A stretch of DNA of 64,000 bases. Origin: Chionis minor. Taxonomy: Eukaryota; Chordata; Aves; Charadriiformes; Chionididae. Numbering within the stretch: position 1 is the first letter of the stretch; the number at the start of each line of letters is the position of its first letter. The translations under genes were made by a program, and so were the position numbers. This document shows, piece after piece, positions 1 to 11,784 of the stretch. The stretch covers positions 885,218 to 949,217 of the forward strand of contig VZSF01001071.1 in NCBI GenBank assembly GCA_013398295.1, given 5' to 3'. The notes beneath the pieces were generated by a model. It searched no databases, was not told the DNA's origin, and saw nothing but the letters and a program-made list of their open reading frames with translations.

Positions 1-2733
1 CGAGTGTGTGGGGGAGCGTGTGGGGGGGGGTGTGAGTGGGGTGTGTGTGTTTGCCAGCGCTCTTATGCCCGACGGCCTTTTGGTGCGCTTGGTAACCCCT
101 ATGGCAGGGCCCAGGTGCAAATTCAGTAGACAGCAACTTCCCCGCCAGGTTTGGGATGCCCGGGTGAAGCGGATCTCGATCTGTTTCGTTATATCCCACT
201 GCTGCAGTCCCAGGGGACATTCGGGTCGCCCACGGGCTCTATAAATAGCTGTCAGGCTGAGGACCACGCCAGGGCTGCCGGGGCTCCGTGACGGCTAAAC
301 GGGGTTTGTTTCTTCCCGGTTTTATTAACATCCCGCTTCCAAGCCAGCAAAGAAGATGAACACTGAAATTGTTCATCTAGAACACTAGAAATTGGTTTCT
401 AGTTTCGTTTTCCCAGACAGGGGAGTGGTGTCACCGGTTTCCTCCTCCTCGATGGTGCCAAAGCACAGTGTTAGTTTCGTGCTTGCAAGATGACTTCTTC
501 CGAGCCCGGCAGACTTTGAACGAGGGACTCCTGCCTTGCAACCCGTGGCATAATCCTGTATCGGAGCCACGGCCGGATGGGCAGCGCCCAACCCCTTTTC
601 GCTTGCGGGTGCAGGAGCAGCAGGGTGTCCGACACCGGCCTTCACAGCGTGTTTTCCCTGGAGCACGCTTTGCCTCACTGGAGGGAGATCTCCAACCTGA
701 AGGAATAAAATCGTACCTTTGTGTGAAGCAGGGAAGCTTGTGAGGACTTGATGCACCTGAAAAGAGCGCTCCATTCATATCCAGTTTCGCTCCCGGTAGC
801 AAAGGGCCTGATTCCTTCCCCAGTCTTCTGTAGTTGCTTTAAATTCTCTAAGGTGTCTTCTACCTTTTTTCCAGGATGCTTCAGCTAGTATTCTGTTCAC
901 TCTGTTGAACTTAAGGGAACATTTAACTACCTAAGCGAATAAAAATGCGGATACATAGATATGATAGCTGTGACCACAGGTCTTTCCTTTTTCATCATAA
1001 TATTCTCCTGTTTCTCAGTATAAATTCATGTCGATTCACAACAGGGTTGTGAACTGGCGCATTCTTCAGTTTGTGTCCCGTGTGTTTGACAGGTCACACT
1101 TAGGTTAGGTCCAAGAAAACAACCTTGCTTCTGGTCTATTCTGTTTTATATCTACTCTGTAATTGTAATCCTTTTTAGAAAACACGACGGTATACAAGTG
1201 AGTTGGTGTAAATCGCACTGTTTATTTTAGCTTGTCATTTGGGAGCTGTAGGTGTGTGCGCTACAACTGGGGTGAACAGGGGCTGTGATGAGAACGAACT
1301 CAAACATCCATTTAAAGAAAACGAATTTGACTTGCTTAGATGAGGCTCGTGGACTTTTACACTTTGCTTTTAGTACAAGTGATAACAAATCTTCATGTGT
1401 GCTACTGGCCATCTACATTTCTAGCACACGTGTGTGAATGTGCTAACCAGGTGCCCCGTGCAGCGCTTGTGCACGGTGGGACAGCATAGCTGGGCAGCCT
1501 GAGGAGCAGCGGGCAGTGTGGCGTCTGTAGTTCCTTTCCAAAATCACACTCCTCTGTGGGAAAAAAAAAAAGCTGCTAAAATACTCTCTGAAAATGGTAT
1601 TCCGGTCATGGACTGCATATATTTGCCTGCTCTCCTAATTGTTTGGGTTCACAGATATGTCATTAAACTAACCCTCTCCCCCACTGAAGCAATCTTGATA
1701 TCTGATTATATCTCTTCCAAACTGCTGGGACTACTTAAAGAAATGCGGGGTTTTTTCTGTTCTGTTCTTGCCTCTACCTTTTCCTCCTTTGCAAAATTGT
1801 TAACGTTTGTGGGAAGGGATAAAAACAGAAATAATGCCGTTGTCAGCCAGCACACTTGAGACCTGTGGAGGAATACGTGTTCCTTACCGCATGTAAGGAA
1901 GCACCCCCAAAATAGGGACTGGAGACTTTTCAAAGACTTCTTGCCAAGTGTGAGGCAAGACAGCTTTACATCTGGAATGGTGCAAGCATTAGTGAGCAAT
2001 GCAGTACTTCCTCTTTTTTCATTTGTGGCACACTTGGTCATGCTGAGCGCTGGCCCTCACAGGCTCTCTAGATGTTGAGTAGAAGCACAACACAGCACAA
2101 CGTGGTGGTCCGAGAAGGGATTCTTTGCTGCCTCTTCAGTTATTTAGTCAGAAGTGGCAGCCTGAGCAATAGGTTTAAATTTTCGTAAAAATCTAACCAA
2201 AATTTAAGCAGACTGTAAAAATCCAGAAGCGAGTTTCTCCCAGAACTGATGTATGTGGAACGTTTCACGATGGCTCATTCACTTTTGCTGCGGGTATCAG
2301 TGTGAGATCACGATGTGTGCCTAGATATTTTTGCTCTCTGCTGTGGTGAGCCTGAAGCTGAATCACAAGCTATGTCTCAAATTTCTGTAAGCATCTCTGA
2401 ATCATTTGAGCACATTAAGTTATGTGGGATCTGATCCGTGATTTCTGCTCTTCACCTCGGAGTAGAATTAACTCACTGAATTTCAGTGAAAGTTTCATCA
2501 CTTCCTCTTGTCGCACAAATGTGATCCAGATGCCAGCATTCCGAGCTGACAACTACTGCCCTGGAGAGGACAGTGTGTATTTAGCTGCTGTAATAGCAGA
2601 AGTGGTTGATGAACCAGCTTCTGTAGCAGTTGTGGTGTAGAAGACTTGGAAAATACTCTTCAACAATGGGGGTATTCTTTATAAAAATTCTTTGATAAAT
2701 ATTTCCTTTTTTTTTTTTTCCTTCGAATGACAG
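1..2733 (+). other. CDADC1: 5' flank or first intron of CDADC1, including a GC-rich start
   Basis: Positions 1-300 are GC-rich with scattered CpGs and a G/T-rich run, as at the downstream edge of a promoter CpG island; the rest is ordinary AT-richer sequence with an A run near 1561. No frame here resembles the CDADC1 N-terminus and I found no donor of the required phase, so the first coding exon probably lies upstream of the window or in sequence I could not recognise. Confidence 0.5.
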
Positions 2734-2828
2734 GTCAAATGCCAAGACTTTCTAAGGTCAATCTTTTTACTTTGTTCAGTCTCTGGATGGAGCTCTTTCC
2801 CTCTGCTGAGCAACAGAAAAAATCACAG
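2734..2828 (+). CDS. CDADC1: CDADC1 coding exon (first one found)
   Basis: The exon follows a long T-rich tract and CAG, and ends before GTAAAA. The first two bases complete a glycine codon begun upstream, and 31 whole codons follow, including SLWMELFP, a signature of the CDADC1 N-terminus. It ends in phase 0. The preceding exon must end in a single G; I could not find it in positions 1-2733. Confidence 0.9.
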
Positions 2829-5800
2829 GTAAAATGTCTACGTTTACCATTAATTGGTCTTTCTGAACAGATGCTAATAGCTCCTGCAGTGAATTTAAAC
2901 TAACTGCTCTCTACATAACAGATAGCCTAGAGGGGAAAAAACAAAAAAGGCTGATAAACATTTTTCAAGTATTTCTTAGAAGCAGAAAAGAATCCACTGG
3001 AGGGAGAAAAGAGCAAAAAGGTTAAATAGCATGCTATTTCTGAAAAACTTTGAAAGGCAAGGTATGCCCCGGCCAGGTGAAGCAAACAGTAAAAAATGTA
3101 TTGAGTATTCTGAAGAGCATAACGAAGGAGGCATAGTGTATACCATGCTTAGGGCTTAGCATATGCTAATTGTAACTTTAAAATCAGTGTGGTTGATCGT
3201 GTAGAGGTATTCTTTAAAATGTCGATGTTCATGATTGTAGAAGAGTTCTCTTATACAGTGGAGCTGCACAGAACTCCTTGAGATGTTTGCTGATCAGGAA
3301 CTTGTAGATAACTACCCATAGTGACAATGAAAAGAAACTGTCCTTGAGAAGGGGTCTTCTAAATAGCTGCCAGTTACATTCCAAAGTAGAGGAGCATTTT
3401 CAGAGTGCCCTGGAATAGGGTGTTTCCTTTTGTGATCAGAGTTCTTACTGTGCTCTTTAAAATTATTACTACTTTGTGCAGAGCATACACACGTGCTAAG
3501 ATCCATAGCACATGTATCAACCAGGACAAGGAAAGACAGGAAAATAATTTGAGTGATAATTAGGCCTCATTTTCGGAGCTTGGTATGTCCCAGACTAGAT
3601 CCGAAAGAGGGATAGATGAGCACCATGCAGACTTCAAAAGCAGTTTCAAATTTAGTAATTCAGTTAGGAATGGTACTTCGGTTACATGTAGGTCTTTAGT
3701 ACAGCCTCATTTCTGTAACCTCAAAGAAATTGAATAATTTACAGATTAAAGGCAACAGTGTTCTGGTAGCAGCTGCATGAGAGCTGTTTCGCCACCTTCA
3801 TCTAACTAGCCTGTATCCAGTTTCCTCACAATACACGGGAATCCAGATGTAAGAGCTCTTGTCAGTGATAGGCAGGTTTTTTCCATGGAAGATTCTTTAG
3901 AACCAGGATTCATTTCTATAAATGAAGAGACAGAAATAAAGCTAGAGAAACCGTTGGCTCCCACTATGGTCAAGATCAAGACAGAAATTACATTCAAGAG
4001 CGTTTCCAGATGCTGGATGATTCAGAGGGGTTTCCAGCAATAATTGACAGAATTTTCTATGCTGCTTCTGAGTGCTGTTATGGGTAAAGCAATGACCAGA
4101 AAAAAACAGGAATTTGTGACGAGTCCCTATTGGAAGTTTGACAGGGGCACAGCGCTTATTAACAGGCATGTGTAGAAACCACCAAAAAAAAAAAGTCTGC
4201 TTAGGGGAAGTATAACAGAGATTGTTTAATGAGTCATACCACAATTTGTACTGAAGAGCTATATGCTTTGATCCTGGCTGATTAGTGGTATGCAAGGAAG
4301 AGCATCTCTATGGGCTTGAAGTTGAAATAATAATAATAACAATAACAATAATAATAATTCATTTTTCTGTAGGTAAAGAAGAGTGGTCTAGTTGTGGTGA
4401 AAAACATGAAGATTGTTGGTCTTCATTGTTCCAGTACAGACTTGCATGCTGGCCAGATTGCACTCATTAAACACGGGTCAAGACTTAAAAACTGTGATCT
4501 TTATTTTTCCAGAAAACCATGTTCGACTTGCTTAAAAATGATTGTAAACGGTAAGCAATGACTGTAGTAGCGTAGAAGTAAATGTTATGCTTGTGATTGG
4601 TGGTATCGGAAAGCCTGTTTTCTCTTTGGACTGTCCCAGTTGTGAATGCCAATCCCTAATTTGTGTAGCCTACACTGGTATTTTCCACAAGGCTGAAAAC
4701 AATATTCAATGTACATTTCCTGGAGCTGATGATCAAGAAACTAGGGTTTGCTACTGAGATCCTGTTTCTCCGGGCAGCTATTATTATTATTGGTGGTGCT
4801 TGGCTCTTGGTTGGGATGCATGGCTGAGATCCTGACGTGCCTGTGCACTTTGCCAGAGCAACCCTAAGCCTGATGACTAGACCTATTGCTGCATTTTATC
4901 TTGCCCTCCCATTGCTTGTCAGTGGCACCAGAGGAAGGCTGTTCTTTATGCATAAACCGTGGGCAGTACTTACAGTGTCCTTTTCCCAAATGAGATGAAG
5001 ACAAGTTGGATTATTCAATTCCAGAAATGGGATCTGCCAGTAGAGCCCTTCTGCAAGTATTGGTTTTTAATCTCAGCAGCCGTTTCTATTAGCGCTAACT
5101 TTTTTTGTGTGGTGTTAATGTATCTCTTGTAGGTAAGATGCAAAATCAGGGTGCCACAGAGATCTTAGAATGTAGGAAATACCAATTTTTGTTTATAATC
5201 TGATAAGCTCTTGATACTCATATACGCTAGCATTTTTGTTGTCCAGACACCACTGAAACAGCTCTCACGGCCTTAAAGGAGTAAAAACAGGGTTAGGCAA
5301 TAGTGTGTTGAAAATGAATTTATGTTCCACTGTGCTTGCGTGGTTCCTTTTGCTGCATTATCTTCTCTTCCAGCTGGGGTGAACAGGATTTCTTACTGGC
5401 CTGCGGATCCTGAAATCAGCTTGCAGAATGAGGCGTCCAATCCCATGACTACCGATGATGCCAAGCTAGATGCCAAAGCAGTAGAAAGACTGAAGTCAAA
5501 TAGTCGTGCTCGAGTGTGCGTGTTGCTTCAGCCCTTGGTGTGCTATATGGCGCAATTTGTTGAAGAAACGTCCACCAAGTTTGATTTTATTCAAAAAATA
5601 GCAAGAACTCAGCCTGACTCTAATACTGACTTTTATGCTGCATGTAGACAAGAGAGAATAAAAGAGTATGAAAGTTTATTCTTAATTTCAAATGAGAAAA
5701 CACACAAGCAAATATTGATGACAATAGGACTGGAGAACCTCTGTGAAAATCCGTACTTCAGCAACCTGAGGCAAAATATGAAAGATCTTGTCTTGGTCTT

Positions 5801-8800
5801 GGCAACAGTGGCTGCCAGCGTCCCCGTCTTTGGATGCTTTGGGTTTTACAACAGTGAGTCACAGCGAACAAATGAAACGGACCATCAGGGTTTGCCCCAA
5901 GAAATTGCGAGGCACTGTATGATACAAGCCAGACTACTCGCCTACCGGACAGGTGAGTTGTTACAGTAGTGGAGGTTTCACAAGATGTTTCTGTTATCAA
6001 ATACGTGCCAATATTTTAAGCATATTGTCTACGCTTCTTCAGAAAAGAGCAGTGAAATAATAAACTTCCAGGAGGGCGTTAAGTACAACTCTACTTAATG
6101 TTACTTAATATTAAGTTGCCCAGTTCCGATCTTATTAGTGAAGGTGATTATATATCTGATGGGGGTTTTCTTTGCGAAGATGCTGGAGTTTTGATGTACG
6201 GACTTTCAGGGTGGAAGGGTAGTTTTTGACTATCTTTTGATACAGATGACTTCTCTTAGTTACTTCATTCTGCCTGGGTAGCAATGCAGTAAACTTGCAA
6301 GTTCTTCCAAAGAACAGAATATGAAGACTTAAAACTTGGTGGTACTCCTTAGTGATGTTTTTTTTCATCTAGATAGGATAATTGCTTTTTTGAAACAAAT
6401 AAATAGTACATATTTAAAGCTTAAAACCAAACTAATCCCCCAACACACACACACACAAAACCAACCTATCAAGTCATGTGCGGAATGTGCCTTTTGGCCT
6501 ATTCAGACTTTGTTATTTGTAAAGATAAATCTTCATATTTTAGAACTTTTCCCTTTTTTTGTTTGGCATTGGGATTTTTTTTTGGATACCCTCTGCGAAT
6601 CTGGTCACCAGAGGAGATTGCATTTTTAGAAGTAATTCAAAAATTTCATGGAACCAGTTGTGAGTTTTTTGTACAACTACTGGTGTACAGAGCAAGATAG
6701 AATGACCAAGCTTGAGTACTCGTTCTTGGGGCAGCAAAGTCCAGTTTTATATATGCTGTTCAGCCTGGACTCAGGCCTGGTTTTTGAGCAAACTCTTCTT
6801 CCACTTCAGTCCTGTAAGGAAATTAAAACAAGTAACAGCTCACACACATATTTAGATGCTTTACATTATTATATAGGTGGATATAAGGGGAGCAAGATCA
6901 TAGGATGTTTTCTGTGCTAGCTTAATATACACCAGTGACTAATAAATATGCAGAATATAAATAAACTCAGCCCTCATAAAACATATCTTTGGCAGGAAAG
7001 ACCATCTTCAAGTGATAGTATATGGTAGTGATACTAAGGATGATGGAAATAGTTAACTGGAACAGCATCTTCTACAATATTAATCACTGGAATCCTGAAA
7101 CATTTTTTCTCCTTGATATGCTCTGTTTTAACTGGTCAAGACTCATCAATAGCTACTGAGGAAGATTTCCAAGTTCCATAAAAATCTTCTAAGTCAGAGG
7201 ATGAAAGTTCTGTTCCAGTTTTCCTGCAGTGGTGATAGGAAACGCTCCTCAAAATCCAATTGTTAACATTTTGTCTCTGAATTAGGTATAAAATGCAACT
7301 AATTTTGATAGGAATTCAGACCACAGAACCATAAAGTTAAGGAATGGCAAAAATTAAGTAATTAAAGTTAGTAGTAAACAACAAGTAAGTTTTTATCAGT
7401 TTGCCATCTCGCATCAGCAAACCTGCCCACATATATTCTTGGCACACATTTTCTTATCTGATATATGTGTTGGTTGCTCCTTAGCATTTGTGAACAAATG
7501 TACATAGCAAAGTCTTAGAACGGCTAGCCTTGCAGTTAAAGCACATCCAGCTTTTGCAGTAGACTCATACGACTTCGAAGCTCTTAATCTTTCTGCATTT
7601 CTTTTCTCCTGTCCATGAAGCAATAATGAATGTTATTCCTTACTCTAGGAATGTTAATGAATACGTAACTCAGAAGTGCTTTATTTGTTACTTACTGCTA
7701 AAATTTTATGTATTTTAGAGGATCATAAAACGGGAGTTGGTGCTATTATTTGGGCCGAAGAAAAATCCGTAAGTATTGAAAAAGTTACTTTTTCTTGCAC
7801 TCACAATTCATATGCTTGTGTCTGCTTTGAGCGTGTTATTTTGCTTTAAGTTTATACACGTGTGTTTTTCATACACACATACAGGGCTATAGAAAGCTTG
7901 CACTTCTCATTCCTTAGTAACTAAGTTAATGACTAGTTTATTGTTATGCTGTCAAGATGAAGGGGGAGTTTCGTAGCTACCACAGTGTCTCTGCCTAGCT
8001 TTTCAGCGTGCTTGCTTCCCAAGCCATTGTCAGTTATTCCAGGTGTACTGGCTACAAAGTTTTGCCAGAACGGCTGGTCAGGCGGCACGTGCCTACTCTG
8101 CATGGTCTGGTCCCTCTTTGCAGCTCTTTTTTGGAGAGGTCTCAGTACAATCATAGCCTGACCATCTCATGAGGATTTTTGTTGCAGTTTAAATGCTGTA
8201 CTGGCTTTAGCACATTCCTTTTTGGATGAAAGTGGTATTTTTCTACAAATATTGTTATTGTGCTTTTTCCCATCCAAACATAAAATTTTTCTTTCTTTAA
8301 GTCTCTGATCATGCATGTTACCAATCCCAGGAAGCCTCATTCTTCGTGCAGCTCCGACATACTCTTCGTTTGGTTTTAGCACTTCAGTCATCAGCTGCTT
8401 ATGGCTGTTTTGTTTCTTGTTCTGATTTCAGTCACCGATTGCTACCTGGTCACTGCTGGTCACTGGGTCTGTTGAGAGACAGGGCAAACACTGTCTCTGG
8501 CACATCAGGGACTAACTCCAGCTGTCTTTAATTTTGTATACTGCAGAAAGTTTTAAGGCCTAAATCCTTCAGATGTTTTGTTCCTGCTATCAGTGCTACT
8601 CACTAAAAGGAAAGCCTCTAAAGCCTTGTGCAGCGTGTTGTCCGTGGTGTTACAGTTTGCCCGTGCGGCTCCTACGGAGCTTAGTGGGAAAGCTCCATAC
8701 AGACATGGAGCAGTTAGCACGAGCTGAGTTCTCTTTTAACTGCTGTAACTTGGCATGAACTGGTGATGTGAAAGTATACATTGCACAACACTTTGACTTA

Positions 8801-11784
8801 GCACTCAGCTTCAATGTCTCCATGTTTGATGCTTTGCTTACTGTTGCAGAGAAGCTGTGACGGAACAGGAGCAATGTATTTTGTAGGCTGTGGTTACAAT
8901 GCCTTTCCTGTTGGATCCGAATATGCTGATTTTCCACACATGGATGATAAACAAAAAGATCGGGAAATCAGAAAGTTCAGATACATTATACATGCGGAGC
9001 AGAACGCCTTGACATTCAGGTAATGGGTTTATTTTTACCACAGAAGAGAATAAAATGGATCAGAAAGAATTCTGTGACGAATGCGTGATGTCACTGTGAT
9101 GAAGTGTGGATTGCAGTCATGGTTTTGTTTATGCCTGTGATGCAGAACTTGGATGTGCATAGACGCAGTCAGCTGCATTCATTTCTTCAGATTTCTTAAG
9201 TGAACTTGGCTTTTAAAGGATTACAAGCCATTGCCTCTGCTTCCTGCTAGGACCATGCTATAACCTGAAATATGGAAGTGTGGCAATTGTTGAGGCTTTT
9301 GACAATGATGTGTGCGGGGAGGTGGAATGGATGTTTTGTTCACAGATAGTAAAACCAAACCAGATATTGTTATGTACTTGTGCCCTTGATTAGGAATAAG
9401 TGGCTTCTGAGAGTAGATAACACAACACCACTTGCTCTTGCGAGGTCTCAAGTTTGTCACCTTTCAAAGCTATCGAGATATAAACTGAAAAATTCTGTTT
9501 TCTGACTGCTTGTAGGTGCCGAGAAATAAAGCCGGATGAGAGAAGCATGATATTTGTGACGAAGTGTCCATGTGATGAATGTGTCCCTTTAATCAAAGGG
9601 GCTGGTATCAAGCAGATCTACGCAGGAGATGTTGATGCTGGAAAAAAGAAAGCAGACATATCCTATATGAAGTTTGGGGAACTTGAGGGTGTAAGCAAAT
9701 TTACAGTAAGTATCCAAATGTACTGTATTCTATAAACTCGGGGCAACACTGGGGGGAGGATGGAGTGAGCAGTCATCTGCAGCCAGGGTAGAGGAGTGTT
9801 TTCTTGTGCTCTTCAGTCAAGTGAGTGGAATTGAGAGGTTGCTCTGTCACGACACTGGGGAGAAGTGCTGTATCATACGCTGGTGGGGCCAAGTGCGTCT
9901 GTTCTCGATAATTTCCTTGCAGATTTCCCTCTAACTCATTGCTGTTGTTTGATGTGGTCTCTTCACACTCTGAAGTTCTCTCCAAGCCTCCCTGTCGCAG
10001 CACGGCAGCTGATGTGGGAGATCACTGTGTGATTTTGTACCTCCTTCCAGCAGCATCTGAAAGAGCTGTGGTAGCTTTTGAAGGTGGCCAAGTACACCTG
10101 GACTCAAGGTGCCCACAATGACAAACTGCAGCGCAGGCTTGTTTCCCTTTCTCAAGAGAGTAAATGGCCACGTACCTCTTAGGAGCTTTTTATCCTCAAA
10201 GGAAGTGTGTGTTGAAAGGGGAGCCCTTCATTTCCCACCTCGCCCCTAGTCATATTTTACAGTGAAGAATTGTAGGGTACTTTTTTTTTTCTCCTTTTGC
10301 TCTTTCTTTTGTCTTCTGGAATAAGTAAACTTTTTCTTATTCTTTTGCCAGTGGCAACTAAATCCATTGTACAACAACGCCCTCGAATTCCATGACCCCA
10401 CAGCTAGGGAAAGTAAGTATTTTTTCATTAATCCATTTTATGACTGAAGTCAATAATTAAGGTCACATTTTAAACGAACCTGAATCCTTCTGGGATTGAT
10501 TAGTCTCAATTAATCTTGATTTCGATTAGTTAAATTTTGCTGTGAAAACTTCTCTGAGCTTTTTGAATGGATGAACTAATGGTAAATCGAAACCAAGCTT
10601 GTTTTAACAAATGCTTGGCATTGGCACACACATTACAAAATCTGGTAATGCTCTTATCAAGGTCAACAATATGCTGTTTTGCACATAGATCATTTCAGAC
10701 TACTTTATTGTGTTTTAAATTTTATATTGTCTTCTAGAAAGCGTGCCATTCTTTTTCAAGAGAAATTGGACTCCCCCAAGTCATTTAAATATGTTCTGCA
10801 GAACTTTTCAGTGCTTCTTTTATGAAGTAGAATCTATGCCAATTCTTTTCAATCTTTTATTTTTGTGTGTATATATACACATATATAATATAAAGGCCAC
10901 AAAATCTTTGTCAGTCTGCACCCCTATAGCAAGGGAGCTGTCATCTTCTGAAAACAGAGGTTAGATGAGTCTTATGTTGAAGCCTTGTTCTGCTACAAAA
11001 GGAACCCACCACTGGCATTTGCTGTCAGCTACCAGTCCTTAAAATGTTTCTCATCCAGAGGGTAAAATAATGTGGAAAAAGAAGCTAAATCATTTTTGAG
11101 ACTCAAGCGTGAAGATAGAGAGCGTAAAGATAGGGAGTTGGCAGTTACTCAAAGCATTGAACACCATGCTAGGAGCATGAAAAAGGCTGAAGGTGGGTTT
11201 TGCAGCACATGAATAGCCACACACTACAAGCTAATTCCTAACATGTAGTGAGCTAGATCACTGGAGAAGTCTCTTTGTTAGCTATTTCCTTAGGAGTCGG
11301 GAGGGAAGTGGAGAGGGAAGGCCTCAGAGCAGTATTTATGGCATTAGTAATCGCTGCAAAATGTTAGGGATTGTTTGTCCCTCTCTCTGCTAATGGTTTT
11401 TAGACCCAGCTGGAGAAAGATTCATCCTGAGGTACTTTGTTTGACAACTTTTAACAGGGCTCATTTTTCTAACAATGTTTTCTTCGAGATGGTATGCTTG
11501 CATTTTCAACACCAAACTGCTTTAAGTTGCTATTGTTCTTTAGTATATTTCTTTTTCTGTAATTATTGCATGTTCCTCTGTATGGGGAAGAAGACAAGCT
11601 TCCCCACCCCAACCCCCCATCCAGTGTTATTCCAGTGTACCTGTATGTGTTGAGTATTTAGACTGTGCTTACTATCATATTAAAGTTTCACACATTTTTT
11701 TTTTCTTTAGATGGGGTCCAGAAAACAAAATCACTAGATGAACAGCAGCACCAAAACAAGAAACTGTGTCTTGGTCACTATTGA
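2734..11784 (+). CDS. CDADC1: CDADC1, cytidine and dCMP deaminase domain protein (3' eight coding exons)
   Basis: Eight exons (2734-2828, 4373-4550, 5374-5952, 7719-7768, 8850-9019, 9516-9705, 10352-10412, 11711-11784) join with GT/AG sites and consistent phases into 465 codons ending in TGA. The product matches vertebrate CDADC1 (NYD-SP15; about 514 residues in human) nearly end to end. It carries two cytidine-deaminase folds. The N-terminal one has HAG at 4445-4453 and PCSTC at 4517-4531. The C-terminal one has HAEQNAL from 8991 and PCDEC at 9568-9582, the classic zinc-binding and catalytic set. The family acts on deoxycytidine nucleotides; recent work, from memory, reports dCTP deaminase activity. 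Only the C-terminal site keeps the catalytic glutamate. The start-codon exon is missing, and a linker of about 25 residues known in human between the first two exons found here was not located. Identity is near certain; the N-terminal structure is incomplete. Confidence 0.96.
2829..4372 (+). other. CDADC1: CDADC1 intron
   Basis: No exon established. In human a phase 0-0 segment of about 25 residues (from memory) lies at this junction. A matching exon was searched for here by eye without a convincing hit. An AAT/AAC microsatellite (about 4327-4358) lies just before the acceptor. Confidence 0.6.
4373..4550 (+). CDS. CDADC1: CDADC1 coding exon, N-terminal deaminase-like domain
   Basis: The acceptor is TCTGTAG and the donor is G|GTAAGC. 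There are 59 codons plus one base. It encodes the core of the first deaminase fold: GLVVVKNMKIVGLH, then HAGQIAL, then KPCSTCLKM. The histidine and both cysteines that would bind zinc are kept, but the glutamate of the usual HAE motif is glycine, so this half is probably not catalytic. The final G joins CT of the next exon to make alanine. Confidence 0.95.
4551..5373 (+). other. CDADC1: CDADC1 intron
   Basis: Bounded by GTAAGC and TTCCAG. Apart from a short ATT repeat near 4781, I see no structure. Confidence 0.7.
5374..5952 (+). CDS. CDADC1: CDADC1 large central coding exon
   Basis: The acceptor is CTCTTCCAG and the donor is G|GTGAGT. There are 579 bases (2 + 192 codons + 1). It begins with AGVNRISYWPADPEISL, closing the first deaminase fold, and continues into the central linker with LENLCENPYFSNLRQNMKDL and QEIARHCM. 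Compared with the human protein as I remember it, there is a short insertion after DPEISL. The frame is also open for about 50 bases upstream, but that is intron: the acceptor and the homology define the start. Confidence 0.96.
5953..7718 (+). other. CDADC1: CDADC1 intron
   Basis: Bounded by GTGAGT and TTTTAG. It contains a short CA run at about 6443-6457 and T-rich tracts. The small open frames here have no protein character I recognise. Confidence 0.7.
7719..7768 (+). CDS. CDADC1: CDADC1 small coding exon (50 bp)
   Basis: The acceptor is TATTTTAG and the donor is TCC|GTAAGT. Two bases complete a glutamate codon, then 16 codons (DHKTGVGAIIWAEEKS) open the second, catalytic deaminase domain. 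It is too short to show up as an open reading frame and was recognised by homology and phase. Confidence 0.93.
7769..8849 (+). other. CDADC1: CDADC1 intron
   Basis: Bounded by GTAAGT and TTGCAG. No repeat or gene recognised. Confidence 0.7.
8850..9019 (+). CDS. CDADC1: CDADC1 coding exon with catalytic HAE motif
   Basis: The acceptor is CTGTTGCAG and the donor is AG|GTAATG. There are 56 codons plus two bases. It encodes YFVGCGYNAFPVGSEYADFP and then IIHAEQNALTF; HAE at 8991-8999 supplies the zinc-binding histidine and the proton-shuttle glutamate. The stretch between resembles the substrate loop of dCMP deaminases. Confidence 0.97.
9020..9515 (+). other. CDADC1: CDADC1 intron
   Basis: Bounded by GTAATG and TTGTAG. 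Nothing else seen. Confidence 0.7.
9516..9705 (+). CDS. CDADC1: CDADC1 coding exon with PCDEC zinc motif
   Basis: The acceptor is CTTGTAG and the donor is ACA|GTAAGT. One base completes arginine, followed by 63 codons. FVTKCPCDECVPLIKGAGIK contains the PCxxC motif (9568-9582) whose cysteines bind the catalytic zinc. YAGDVDAGKKKADISY follows, closing the deaminase fold. Confidence 0.97.
9706..10351 (+). other. CDADC1: CDADC1 intron
   Basis: Bounded by GTAAGT and TGCCAG, with a T/C-rich tract at about 10,278-10,350 before the acceptor. Nothing else seen. Confidence 0.7.
10352..10412 (+). CDS. CDADC1: CDADC1 penultimate coding exon
   Basis: The acceptor is TTTTGCCAG and the donor is A|GTAAGT. 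It encodes WQLNP and then a diverged stretch (LYNNALEFHDPTARE) corresponding to the variable C-terminal tail of the human protein. There are 20 codons plus one base. Confidence 0.9.
10413..11710 (+). other. CDADC1: CDADC1 last intron
   Basis: Bounded by GTAAGT and CTTTAG. AT-rich, with a short TATATA tract near 10,870. No gene or mobile element recognised. Confidence 0.7.
11711..11784 (+). CDS. CDADC1: CDADC1 last coding exon
   Basis: The acceptor is a long T tract ending CTTTAG. The first two bases complete asparagine, then 23 codons and TGA at 11782-11784. The tail (NGVQK, EQQHQNKKL) aligns with the human C-terminus (NGVL, EEQHQDKKL), which supports the splice join and the stop. Confidence 0.92.

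Noticed and set aside
2422..2640. 72-codon frame as a possible CDADC1 first exon
   Set aside because: The sequence does not resemble the CDADC1 N-terminus and there is no donor in the required phase.
2979..3020. Possible linker exon between TTAG and GTTAAA
   Set aside because: 41 bases would break the phase between the flanking exons, and the peptide does not match the known linker.
3898..4000. Open + strand frame after TTCTTTAG
   Set aside because: No good donor follows in the required phase and the residues do not align with CDADC1.
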